Assembly: GCA_027704905.1 (NCBI GenBank)
Contig: CM051020.1
Coordinates: 14,365,955 to 14,429,954, forward strand
Direction: 5' to 3'
DNA: 64,000 bases
Source: Muraenolepis orangiensis
Lineage: Eukaryota > Chordata > Actinopteri > Gadiformes > Muraenolepididae
The notes beneath the pieces are model-generated. The model saw only the letters and a list, made by a program, of their open reading frames with translations, did no database searches and had not been told where the DNA came from. A program made the position numbers and the translations under genes. Of the stretch, positions 20,504-41,290 are shown piece by piece (the first letter of the stretch is position 1; every line of letters begins with the position of its first letter).

Positions 20504-22583
20504 ATGGAATCGTTTGGTTGCTATATGACCAGACGTAGGCGCATTAAAGCCAGGGTTTCAGAGCGCATGCGTTTTTGGCGAGACTCCAACCAGAACAGTG
20601 TGTCTCAGAACTTAGATTCTTCTGAAACAGACAGTCAGATTGTTGGGAATCCTAATGAGTCTCAGGCAGTGTACAGTGAAAGTGGCCAAGAATCAGATTC
20701 TGAGATTGTTGTGAATCACAATGACGAGTTGGCATCTCAGGCAGTGTACAGTGAAAGTGGCCAAGAATCAGATTCTGAGATTGTGTACTATGACTTTGGT
20801 GAAGAAATAGATTGTCAGGCTGAATCAGACAGCGTTGCTGAAGAATCGGATCCCTGTACTCAGGGTTCGATTAGATCTAATTTGGCTGACTGGGCGGCAG
20901 GTAGCAATATTTCTCATAGTGAGTTGTCCAAATTATTACATGTTTTAGTGCAGGGTGGCCTAGATGTACCCAAAGATCCTAGAACCCTTCTGTCAACCAT
21001 GAGGACCTGTGAGGTCAAAGAAATTGCAGGTGGTAGCTACTACCATTTTGGTGTGTCAAATGCAATTATTTCAGTGCTGTCACATGAATCACATCCTTTA
21101 GTTGACACTCTAACTCTCCGTGTTAACATTGATGGCACACCTCCCTTTAAAAGCGCTAGAATGGATGTGTGGCCTATTTTGGCCAAGATCAAAGAATTTC
21201 CAGGATCTAATGTTATTGTCCTTGGTCTGTATGCAGGCCGTACAAAGCCTAATAATGCTGGGGAATACTTGAAGGATTTGATTCAAGACCTGAAGGTAGT
21301 AACTCGAGAGGGGTTTGATTACAATGGGAAACATTATAGTGTTGCTCTTCCAGATGCCTTCATCTGTGATGCACCTGCCCGTGCCTTCTTGAAATGTATC
21401 AAGGGTCATACTGGTTACGGTGCCTGTGAGCGCTGTGTAGAGCATGGGATTTACCTCGATGGTAAGGTTGTGTTTCCTGATTTGACAGCACCACTTAGAA
21501 CAGATTCAACGTTTGAACGTATGATGGATGATGAACATCATCACGGTGCCTCACCCCTACAAGAGCTTGGCATAGGGATGGTTTCAAGCTTTGCACTTGA
21601 TTACATGCATTTAGTATGCTTAGGAGTTGTTAAGAGACTCATAGGTCTGTGGATGAAGGGACCTTTGACGTGTCGTCTTTCTTCAAACACCATCACTAGC
21701 ATCTCTAACCACTTGCAATCAATCAGAGAATGTATCCCGAGTAATTTTTCCCGAAAGCCACGGTCACTTTTGGAATTCAGAATGTGGAAGGCCACTGAAT
21801 TTCGACAGTTTTTATTGTACACAGGCCCTGTGGTTCTAAAGGGACGCTTACCTACACGATTGTACAAAAACTTTATGGTTCTGTCCATAGCAATGAGAAT
21901 CCTACTCAGTCCAGCATTGTGTTCTGCATACTGTGACTATGCAGACAAGCTATTGAAATGTTATGTGACCAACTTTTCAAAGATATATGGACCAGAGCAG
22001 GTAGTGTATAACACCCATTCGCTCATACATCTGGCTGATGATGCAAGAAAGTTTGGTGCCTTGGACAATGTTTCATGCTTCCCCTTTGAAAATTATCTGG
22101 GGACACTGAAGCGGCTAGTAAGAAGGCCACAAGGCATTGTGCCCCAACTTGTGAGGCGTTTAGGTGAGAGGAACAGGCTTGATAATGGACAGGAAAGGGG
22201 GGATAAGCCTCAGCAACCACATGTCCACATGTCCAACTCTCCCAGATCGTCCTGCACGTATGCAGTACAAGCAGTACAGGCATGAGGGAAATATTATCTC
22301 CATCTCTCAAGGCAACAACTGTTTTAATGTTGAGGGAAGAGTTGCTGTAGTGAAGAATATTGTACAGTTGTTCTCAGGAGCTATGTACGCTGTGTGTCAG
22401 TTTTATGACAGAGAAGGGTGCTTTTGCAGTTACCCTCTTGATTCATCTTGTGTGGGGATCAAAACAGTGACACAACTGTCTGGTCGGCTTCATGGTGTGC
22501 CGGTGACTGACTTAACCGAAAAACTCATACTACTACCTTTCCAAGATGGGAGTGTGGCTTTTCCTCAGTTGCATAACCAGTAA
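20504..22583 (+). CDS. Tnp2-like (CACTA/EnSpm-type) transposase, one frameshift
   Basis: The start is ATG 20504 (MESFGCYMTRRRR), 14 bp after a splice acceptor. The first 130 residues are acidic with a duplicated SGQESDSEIV block. The core has the pattern of plant and animal Tnp2 transposases: NIDGTPPFKSARMDVWPIL, CDAPARAFLKCIKGHTGYGA with CERC, DYMHLVCLGVVKRLIGLWM and FPFENYLGTLKRLVR, with candidate acidic catalytic residues in the first, second and third. The reading frame is lost at the CCC run 22241-22243: DRPARMQYKQY to PQLHNQ continue in another frame to 22583. Removing one base gives 692 codons. Probable role: cutting and joining the element's own ends. Family identity is from motif memory, without a profile search. 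Confidence 0.8.
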
Positions 22584-22645
22584 CTAACCACAAAGAAAAA
22601 AAGAAAGAAAAAAAGACCTGACTGACAACATGTGCACTTTGCAGT

Positions 22646-24820
22646 ATGCCCCACTTCTACGTTGTGGAGTTCACCGCTGAGCGAATTGCAGATGCGGTGA
22701 CAATCGACATCATACCAGCCTGCTGGTTAATTGATGAGGACAAGGAGGAGTGTTGGTATCCTCGAAAGAATGCATCTTCAAAGGTGGCAAAGGCTATGCA
22801 GCCGAAGACGGATGGGACATGGCACAGATGCCCTGTCAAGATAATGAGAAGTGCAGGTATGAAAATCATAGTTTCTGGGGAGGGGGATAAGTCTGAAAAC
22901 GTGAACAATTTGAATTACTTTAACTTAGAAAAATTGCTTAAAGTTTGTTTCCCCATTTTGTCTTTTAGACACATACTCAGACGCCCGAAGGAAGCTGTCA
23001 GATGCAGAGAGAAAAGCTGATCTGACGACGGACGGTGAAACGCCAAGCAAGCGAAAACGAAAGTACGTATATCTCTAACAATATATTGATTTTTATAAAT
23101 TGTTAGCGTCCCAGCCCAAATTTTCAGTGGGTTCACTGTACCTTTTTAAAAGGACCACTTCACCCATTTTCAACCTATCTTCATATCAGCCCAGCTTCAT
23201 ACTAGCTGATCTACAGCTAATATGTACAATTGGCTATTTAGTCCTCACTAATGCTCAGGCACAATTTCTGTCTACACACTATGTCACTAGTAGACAGAAA
23301 TTGAGCCATCTGAGTATTAGTAATTACAAGTTTGAAAATGGCTGATGTGCTCCCTTAAGTTAACTTTTCATGTTTCATGTTTAATGTGCTAAAATGTATG
23401 CTTTTATCTGAATAGGCCATCAAGCAAATACCAGCGTCATTCAAGTGAAGACGAATCTGACTCTTGTGGTGAGGATGACTTGCCCCCTAAACCCCCCCAT
23501 GGACTTACGCCTAGTGTCTCACAGGGAGGGAGGCACTCCACTGTCCCCCCAAGTGCATCCCCCAAAAGGCACCACAGTGGACGTCAGAGTCCAATCGGTG
23601 TGAGGAAGTCCCCGAGCATGAGGCGCTCCAGTGGAAGCCAGAGTCCAAGCAGTGCAAGTGAGTACCGAGTGAGGCGCTCCAGTGGAAGCCAGGGTCCGAC
23701 CTGTCCCAATTGCCCTGGACCAACAGTTTATCAAAGCCTGATAGACCACATGGAGAAACAGGCCGAGGATATGGAGAAACAGGCCGAAGACATACGAGTG
23801 ATGAAGACTATGTTGAACCTGGTGCTGAAGCAACAGGCTCCGCCTCTGGCTGTGTCGTTGCTGGAACCACCTGCAGGAGCAGACTTCCCACCCACTGAAA
23901 ACGAATGAAGACGTCGATTCCATGAACGAGAAGCTGAGTGACTCTGCGTTCATGTCTGGAGTTGTAAGTTTGAATCTTTTATTCACTTGAAAATTTGCTT
24001 GTATTGTGTTTGTACATGTGAGTTGGGGGAAATGGGGCAAGGCTGTGTCGTAGCTGGAACCACCTGCAGGAGCAGACGTCCCACTGAAAACTGGTAGAAT
24101 GGGGACATAAGTGTGTTTAAAGATAGAATGACTGCTTGGAATTTATATCTTGCTGTTCACTTACAGCTTTTCCTTCCTGTGATTTTTTTTTTTTTTTTCC
24201 CCCATACACTCAGGTTGCCATGGTTGGAGATATCGGAGGTACTTCACTGGATGATGCTACCAGAAGAATGATGCCGTACCTCCTCTCAAATGATCTGGCA
24301 GTCCAGTTCAACCTTCATGGACGTCACAGCAAGAGGAAGTTCAGAGAAATGCGCCTTTATGATGTCATATATGGTAAGTTTGAGTGTTGAATTGCTCAGT
24401 CTAACTTTTAAATTTTTAATTTGGCAACACATTTGATGTATACCAATAGAAGGTATGCCACAGCAAAGACAGTATATACAGCAATGGAAACGGGGCACAA
24501 CAAATCTTCAAAACATTTAAACTGATGTCACTCAAGAAAGTTCCATAATGCTATAATTTCTAACAGTTGGCCTCTTGTCATTTCTATTAGGGGGACTAAA
24601 GAAAAATGCCCTCACTCAAGAAACCAACCACAAGGATGCAGAAAAGGCTCTCAGTGGTTCACTGGAGCTCGCGATAGAGGTGGAAAAAGAGTTAGACCTC
24701 AGACACAGCTTCTACAACTGGATGATGCACCAACCCAGTAGGCAAAGTCTCTGTCTCTCTTTCTCTACAATGCTGCCCTGTGGTTGGTTCTGTCACTGGG
24801 GATTAAAACCGAAAGGCTGA
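22646..24820 (+). CDS. Transposon accessory protein with DUF4806-like C-terminus (5 exons)
   Basis: Exons by splice sites: 22646-22856, 22969-23062, 23416-23963, 24214-24373, 24591-24820. Exon 1 (HFYVVEFTAERIAD, IIPACWLIDEDKEECWYP) is the N-terminal part usual for DUF4806 proteins. The middle is basic and Ser/Pro-rich with SKRKRK and repeated RRSSGSQ, plus a short coiled stretch (HMEKQAEDMEKQAEDIR). The end (GDIGGTSLDDATRRMMPYLL, FNLHGRHSKRKF) fits the DUF4806 pattern. A 4-bp tandem CCCA at 23887-23894 shifts the frame and stops it at 23908; without it the exons total 412 codons. A splice acceptor (TTTGCAG) ends one base before the ATG, so this protein probably arises by alternative splicing from the upstream promoter, as TnpA does in En/Spm. 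Confidence 0.75.
24040..24095 (+). repeat. Partial duplication of exon 3 sequence
   Basis: The segment TGGAACCACCTGCAGGAGCA of exon 3 (about 23850-23905) recurs here in the following intron. This copy has a single CCCA (GACGTCCCACTGAAAAC), which supports the view that the double CCCA in exon 3 is a later insertion. The duplicated copy has an in-frame TAG and is not coding. Confidence 0.7.
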
Positions 24821-24920
24821 AGAGTACACCTGTACATTTGATGTGTGCCTTTTCCTGCACCTTTACACTGCTGCATTGTTATTTTCATTGTATTTTTATT
24901 ATCTTGTTGTAATATTGTTT

Positions 24921-24930
24921 TTAATAAATT
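24921..24930 (+). terminator. Polyadenylation signal of the transposon genes
   Basis: TTTTAATAAATTTG, containing AATAAA, about 100 bp after the second gene's stop codon. No competing signal closer to the stop was noticed. Confidence 0.6.
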
Positions 24931-25084
24931 TGTCAAAATATATATTGTCTATTTTCATCCTGGTAAAACTTAAGATGTGTAAAATGTTATACCCAATTTT
25001 TATTTTAGGTGTGTTTACAAGAATTAACACGGTTCATGTCAAATACTGCTTAATCTATTTTATTTATATTTAAATCTTATTAGG

Positions 25085-25599
25085 ACCCACATTGGAAATC
25101 AAAGGAACCATTGCACAACCAAACCCAGTTAGGACCCACCTCGGTCCCATATAGACTTGCCTAGTTGGGGCCCACCTAGGGCCCAGATAGAACCCACCTA
25201 AAGCCCACATGGGCATCCCAGTTAGGACCCACCTCGGTCCCATATAGACATGCCTAGTTGGGGCCCACCTAGGGCCCAGGTAGAACCCACCTAAAGCCCA
25301 CATGGGCATCCCAGTTGGGACCCAAGTGGATCCCGCTAACATTGCCGACATGAGGCCCACCTAGGGCCCAGATAGAACCCACCTAAAGCCCACATGGGCA
25401 TCCCAGTTAGGACCCACCTCGGTCCCATATAGACATGCCTAGTTGGGGCCCACCTAGGGCCCAGGTAGAACCCACCTAAAGCCCACATGGGCATCCCAGT
25501 TGGGACCCAAGTGGATCCCGCTAACATTGCCGACATGAGGCCCATATGGGTTAGCCCACCTTGAAACCATATGGGACCCACGTGGGCGTGCTGGCTGGG
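25085..25599. repeat. Right subterminal array (93-bp units in a 185-bp higher-order repeat) and terminal inverted repeat
   Basis: Units starting GTTAGGACCCACCTCGGTCC at 25128, 25221 and 25406 alternate with GTTGGGACCCAAGTGGATCC at 25314 and 25499. Each carries CCCACATGGG or CCCACCTAGGG motifs. The array ends in CCCACGTGGGCGTGCTGGCT, the inverse of the left terminus. Confidence 0.85.
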
Positions 25600-25603
25600 A
25601 CAG

Positions 25604-25971
25604 CAGGGGTTCCCAAAGTGGGGGTCGCGGGACCCCGAGGGGGGGGGGGGGGGGGGTCGCGAGATGATTTCAGAATCCTCTTGATGTGACCATGAGGTTT
25701 TTATTGTTAATAATAACGTGTGCATAGATATTTTTATATATGTACGGGTGACGAAAAATGAATTTTGATTCCGACAGATTCACGACAGTATCATTTGGAG
25801 CTGAAAAAAAAGCCACACACAGTTTTCAATATCACGATGTTCACTTCACGATGTTCTCGATGGTGAAGCTCTGCGCACACGTTGTTTTTAATGTTCCAGT
25901 CCCTCCGGTGATAGTGGGGGGGGGGGTCTGTTATGTTGGGGGTCGCGGGCTGAAAAGTTGTGGAACCCCTG
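25604..25971. mobile_element. Non-autonomous hAT element, 8-bp TSD GTCTACAG
   Basis: Terminal inverted repeats CAGGGGTTCC at 25604 and GGAACCCCTG ending at 25971; the subterminal GGGGTCGCGGG occurs near both ends. The 8-bp target duplication GTCTACAG is intact on the right (25972-25979) and split on the left by the 7.49-kb transposon (18101-18106 plus 25602-25603). 368 bp, non-coding. Confidence 0.85.
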
Positions 25972-25979
25972 GTCTACAG

Positions 25980-27784
25980 AAGGTCCAGTTGTGATAGACA
26001 CGCTTCGCCACTGGTGGAGGGCAATGGCAATTGCGTCGTCCGTGGATCTGTTTTGACGATATGCAAATTGCCATGGGTCCAGCGTGGCAGGTAACACGGA
26101 GCAAATAAAGTCCTTGACCAATCTCTCGAAGCATTTGCTGACAATCGAGGTGAGGGCTACAGGTCTATAGTCATTCAGGCATGTTACCTTGGGTTGTTTA
26201 GGGACAGGCACGATGGTGGACATCTTGAAGACCGTGGGAACAACAGCCTGGGACAGGGAGAGGTTGAAGATGTCTGTAAAGACTCCTGCCAACTGGTCTA
26301 CGCATGCTCTGAGGACGCGGCCCGGGATGTCGTCGGGGCCTGCCGCCTTATGGATGTTCAGCCGCTTGAAGGTGCGGCGCACATCCCCCGCCGAGATGTT
26401 CAGCAGGCTGGTCTCCGGCAGGCTGCCGTTCACGTCGAACCGAGCAAAAAATGTATTTAGCTCTCCTGGGAGGGAGGTAGAGGAGTTCTCTACACAACTG
26501 GTTCTCCCTCTGAAGTTCGTTATCGTCTGTAGCCCCTGCCACATACCCCTCGCGTCGTGGCTCTTGAATTTCTCCTCCACTCTGTCCCGCTTGGCAGTGA
26601 CGATGGTCTTGCGGAGGTCGTAACGGGCTCTCGTATATTCCTCCATATTCCCGGAGCCAAAGGCAGCGTTACGCGCGTGTAGGGCAGCGCGAACATCGCC
26701 GTTAATCCACGGTTTCTGGTTGGGATATATCTGAACCGACCAACGTCATCTATGCACTTCTTGATGAACCCGGTGATCGACGACGCGTACTCGTTGATGT
26801 TATTGTCCGAGGCAACGCGGAACATGTGCCAGTCAGCGCGATCAAAACAATCCTGCGGCATAGAGTCAGATTGGTCCGACCAGCATTGGACCTCCCTCAC
26901 AGCGATCGGTTGCTGCTTCAGTCTCTGCCTATAGGCGGGGAGCAGCTGGATAGAGCGGTGGTCTGATTTGCCGAACGGTGGGCGGAGGAGGGCCTTGTAG
27001 CCATCACAGAAGGGAGTGTAGCAGTGGTTGAGGATCCGCTCGCCCCGTGTGTTGCTCGTTATGTGTTGGTAGAACTTCGGGACAGCCTTCTTCGGGTTCG
27101 CATTGTTGAAGTCCCCCGCCACGATGAGAGCAGCCTCGGGGTGTGCCGACTCCTGTTCGCTGATAGCCCCGTACAGTTCCTTCAGCGCTGGGTCCGTGTT
27201 GGCTTGTGAGGGAATGTAAACATTGGTCACGGTTACCGCTGTAAACTCCCGAGGTAGCCAGTATGGACGGCACATAAGCATCAGGTACTCTAGGTCCGGG
27301 GAACAGAAAGACTTGAGGGGATGTGTTTGGTTGCACCAAGATCTGTTTATCATGAGACATACCCCCCCTCCGCGATCTTTACCGGTGAGAGCCTTTGTTC
27401 TGTCCGCCCGGTGGACGGAAAATCCCATCGGCTCGATAGCTGTGTCGGTAACCCCCTCCGACATCCATGTCTCCGTAAGGCAGATGATACAATTGTCCTT
27501 AGTTTCCCGGTGGAATTGAATACGAGCCTGTAGCTCGCTTAACTTATTGTCCAGAGACTGTACATTAGCCAGTAGAATGGTGGGTAGTGGGGGGGCGATC
27601 GGATCGACATCTCAGCCTGACTAGCACGCCGGCTCGCTTCCCTCGATTTGTACAGATCTAAAATGCAGGTATATCCTATGGGGTCATTTTCTGGGTTTGT
27701 GTTAGCAAGGGGCGAGGCCCTGAGCAGACCAGACAGTCTGCTTGTCCCAGCTGGTACGCGGAGTACTGCATCCATCTTAACCAT
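25980..27784 (-). mobile_element. L2-group LINE: endonuclease and N-terminal RT, 3'-truncated
   Basis: The minus strand carries an APE endonuclease frame whose open part starts before the first ATG: ILLANVQSLDNKLSELQ (about 27590), IICLTETWMSEG, then GGGVCLMINRSWC, ALIVAGDFNNANPK and FGKSDHRSIQLLP. A frameshift near 26560-26650 separates it from the RT start: EEYTRARYDLRK, HKAAGPDDIPGRVLR, LNDYRPVALTSIVSKCFERL and PWQFAYRQNRSTDDAIA. Similarity ends about 26020, before the RT palm. Residues just upstream (27650-27784) may be the protein's N-terminus. It is probably the same family as the fragments at 41, 10529 and 15840, which hold the complementary C-terminal half. Dead copy. Confidence 0.82.
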
Positions 27785-27799
27785 CGATTTTCATCTAGG

Positions 27800-28800
27800 T
27801 GTCCTGTTTCGATTCCTATTTTTTGAATATATGTTGTTTTGCTTATGCGTTTTACCACTGTATCTTGGGCATCAGGGGAATCGAAAGTCAGGGTTTGGCA
27901 GGGCTAGGTCAGTTGTCTCGTCTTTGTTAATTGGTGCAGAGGTTCCTTTTTTCCTGAAATTCAATCACAATAGACCCTTATTGTCTGGCCCTACCTCTTC
28001 TGCAGCTAACACTATATATCGTATCTTTAGCCTCTCCTTTTGTTCTCGTTCATGGGTTTACTCATATGACTTTTGGGTAACCAAATCTGGGTACAAATTC
28101 ATTTTTTTGCCATTTGCTAACTGTTTTAGCATATTCCCTCTTGGATGGCCTCCACCCATCTTAAGTACCCGTCTATGATTACCAACAGATATCTGAAACC
28201 TCTTACTACATTGTGTGGACCCATGTCTGAGTAGTCTATGCATATTTCCTTCTTAAGGACCACTTTGTTATTGAATTTGCTACAGACCGCACATTCGGCC
28301 ACACAATTGTCTACCACTTCTTCTAAATGCGGATGCCACCATTCTTTGTTTATGGCCACAATTGTTATTTTCTTGTGTGCTCTCCATAGCCCGTCTGTTT
28401 TGCCCCCTTGCCAAGCCATACAGATTTTTCATGCAGTCCTGTTTTATTCTGGATTTCTGTGTGTTGGACCAAATTTCTTACTACTTCTCTGGTCAGTGAC
28501 CATCATTTGATGATTCATTGGGTTTCTTCGCTCATTCCCTCCGACCAATTTGGCTGCAGCGTCCGCTGCTTCAATGCCTTTAGCTTCAAACGTGGTTTTT
28601 TTTAGGTGACCTTTGCATTTTACTATGCTCAATTTGCTTGGTTTCATGATTGCTTTCAGTAATCGTTCTAATTGCTTCTGATGTTTTACCGGTTGGCCAG
28701 AACTGGTCATAAAACCCTGTCTCTGCCATTGCCTATGCATTGAGGAGATCTGTAGGACCAGATGTCGGAAGAAGGCCAGGTCCATCATAAAGGACTGCAA
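27800..28800 (-). pseudogene. Endogenous retrovirus pol fragment (RNase H and integrase N-terminus)
   Basis: An old retroviral insertion on the minus strand. A frame at 28444-28800 resembles the end of retroviral RNase H, with the VKCKGH and AADAAAKL positions recognisable. A second at 28126-28419 resembles the integrase zinc-binding domain, with the His/His and CAVC cysteine pattern, running into the start of the catalytic core (LLVIIDGYLRWVEAI). The two are in different frames and the catalytic core is incomplete. Gag, protease, most of RT and env are not recognised, and no LTR pair was found. It is non-functional. Assignment to a retroviral genus is not possible from this. Confidence 0.65.
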
Positions 28801-30250
28801 CCACCCTGGGCACCATCTCCTCTCCCCCTACCGTCTGGTCGCCGGTTGCGCAGCATCAGCAGAAGTTTCTGGGACTTACCACCAGAAACAGCTGTGGAAC
28901 GCGTGTCGCAGGCCTGTTCTGTGGGGCCCGTTCGTGTCCCTATTAAGATAGTTAGCTACACTACCCCAGTATCACTGTTTCTACTATCGTCTCTTACCAC
29001 CTCAGGAGAGTGGGGATTATCTAAATTAATAAACAATTAATACATTACACATTCATTCAGTATAGCAGGATAATCATGCAATCATTTGGCAGTTCGACGT
29101 TTTAGGTTATATGCGTTTTATCCTTACTTTTGTGACAATCCTCAGAACCCGGCCTCTCCCAGACAAGCCCTTCTCGGCCAACACTCACCTAAATGTCCTA
29201 TAAAACTACCTATGCAGAGTTCATGAAATGGTTCAGCTTACCCTCGAGTGGCACGCCGTGGTAGTGTTGGTTCGGGACGGCCCGTCGAGTGGTCAGCCAG
29301 GCTCCTTTCGAGGATCGAAAGCCACCTCGTTACCGTCTCTTTATTCATCGTGTTCGGAACGGCTCAATGCAGCTCATATAGCTTGCAGACATGGGACAAC
29401 TTATTCTACTTTGGTTTGTCACTAATCCACATTACACTTACCTCTATATATATATATATATCAGTTATTATATAAAAATATTGATGACAAGTATCTGATG
29501 GACATTTTTTTTTATACATCATCTTACACATCCGATTGTTTATCATGGCCGTCATCTCGTTGAGCCGTCGTCGTGGCCCGAAGGACATCCAACAAGACGC
29601 TTTAATAAATGCACTTCCAGAGAACATCGTTGGCATTTTTTTTAATAAACATTTGCCAAGAAGGTGGGGGGGGGGAAGAAACATTTTTAGTAAAAATAAT
29701 AAACCAAACTATTCATTGCCTGTCATCTCCCTAGTCTAAAACAGACTAGTACAAACACAGCCGTCTCCCGTCAAGTCGTTCAGTAGCGACCGCTCGTCCC
29801 GAGTGCTGCTGCCAGTGGGGCTCTCATAAACCCAGAACCCCGTCCCGGGTGGGGAGTCGTCCTTCCCTTCACACTCTGTTAGTCTAACTCCCGACTACTA
29901 ATGGCACCACCCCAGAACTCTCCCCGTTTAAAACATTTAAATAAAATAAGAGCAGCGTTGTGGGCGGTCTGGGACTTTTGGAAACCCCTGCCGTTCTGAA
30001 CGGCGGAGCGGATCCACCGAGCCTCAAACCTAGTCAAACCTCGGCCCAGAAGGGAGGGGACTGCGTCATGGGGTGACGGGCCTAGCTATAGCAGACCATG
30101 CGCCACCGCGTTCAAGTCCTTCCATAGCTAAAATAGTTGTTACGCCTACTTGGGTCAGTAGTGCAAAAAACACCTTTAATACTAGTCGGGCCGTGGGCAA
30201 TTAAAGAGATTTAAAATATACCCGGCATGGCAAATGTACACTCAAAATAG
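28801..30250. other. Repeat-derived intergenic sequence between the ERV fragment and cdk13
   Basis: 28830-28920 reads on the plus strand like the end of a LINE ORF2 (SFWDLPPETAVERVS). The rest has a short TA array at 29447-29460, a G run at 29665, and GC-richer unidentified sequence at 29740-30110. No gene, RNA or paired LTR recognised. 30250-30498 probably includes the cdk13 3' UTR. Confidence 0.4.
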
Positions 30251-30498
30251 GTAAAAGTTTAATTTAAAAAAAGGACAGCAGAATAGATTACAAAAAAATA
30301 TGAAAAATGTTACGAGCGAGAAAAGCTCGACTGTGTCCTCGTCAAGACCTCCCGGTTGAGGAGAAGGAAGTTAAGTTAATACCAATCAGGAGTGACCTCT
30401 GCACGCCTCCTGGCTCAATGTGCTCTTGTAGAGTACTCTTCCCTCCATACAAATCTCCGCTTCCTGGATTCACTCCCCCCCCCCCCCCTCTCGTCCAA

Positions 30499-40279
<9,781 letters not shown>

Positions 40280-41290
40280 CTATCTATATATATATTTATA
40301 AAGGATAACACTCACAGTTTGGGATATTCTCCGAAGTATGTCCGCCTACACAACTACTAAACTCCCCGACGCACAGAAGCACAACATTTGGGATAGCCGA
40401 ATAGCTAGCAAGCTAGCTAGCCGCTAACCTTCCAGAAAACTAACAATCCCACAGCTAGCCTCGCCGCTAGCCTAGCAGCGATGACATCCCCTCAGTGGAG
40501 GACAGCCGCCGGACCCCATCGATGTCCCATTACAGTTCACACCGGCGACCCGTTAGCCGTTTACGGAGAGAAGAGGGGTCGGTAGTCACTCGGCGGGCGA
40601 CGGCGATGAAATCATTGTCCACCGGGGGGGGGGGGGGGGTTGTTAAGTCTTCGGGGTGTGTTAGCGCTCGGCTAGCGGTATGTGTGTCCCCCGGACTACT
40701 AGACAGTCGTCGCCGTGCTCCCCTCCATGTTTGGGAGGTGGGGGGGGGGCTTCACAGATCACACCACGCTGCTCACGGCGACACGGAGATGGTTCAATCC
40801 ACCGACACACCGGTCACACGGTGGTGCCCATGTGCGACCAGGAAGTAAGAGCAGTAGCACGGCGGGTCGGCGAGACACTTAGCATCCGCTAGTCGGTTAG
40901 CACCCTATGCTAGTTAGCTAGCATCTTGTTTTCTCTTCGCGTGTAGTGGAGTTCCAAGTCTAACTCCGTCCGCAAACAGTTAAACGTCTCGCCTCCTACC
41001 GGGGCGGTATCAGCCCTGTTCGGCTGGGCCCGGGGGGTCTACACGGATCCGGTAAACAAAAAGAAAAACAAAACGTTAAAGTTTGTTGGTTTTAAAAAGT
41101 GGCTAGCGTGTGGCTAGCTGCTCGCTCGTAGGGGAGAGCTTTCAAAACGGTAGGCCCGGTTCCCGCACTGTCGGCCAATCATAGGCCCCCACGTCATCAG
41201 GATTAGAGGTGACGTACGAGTCCAATCACAGCCGCGAACGCTATCTGGATTAGAGGTGACGTCAGCTCCAGAGGAAATTCCGCACGTGTT
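40280..41290 (-). promoter_or_regulatory. cdk13 5' UTR and promoter with a duplicated CCAAT/CRE module
   Basis: GC- and CpG-rich sequence upstream of the cdk13 ATG, with several GCTAGC-rich stretches (40400-40470, 40905-40925, 41095-41120). At 41174-41265 a 48-bp module is repeated: CCAATCA followed 18 bp later by GGATTAGAGGTGACGT (CCAAT at 41174 and 41222). The second copy ends in a full CRE, TGACGTCA (41257-41264). No TATA box, as expected of a CpG-island housekeeping promoter. The exact transcript start is not visible. Confidence 0.6.

Noticed and set aside
23100..23345. Additional exon in the transposon accessory gene
   Set aside because: The frame has no matching acceptor and donor and lies inside the 23063-23415 intron, which splices in phase without it.
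29740..30270. Possible retroviral LTR next to the pol fragment
   Set aside because: No second copy, no TG...CA ends with target duplication and no primer-binding site could be shown.
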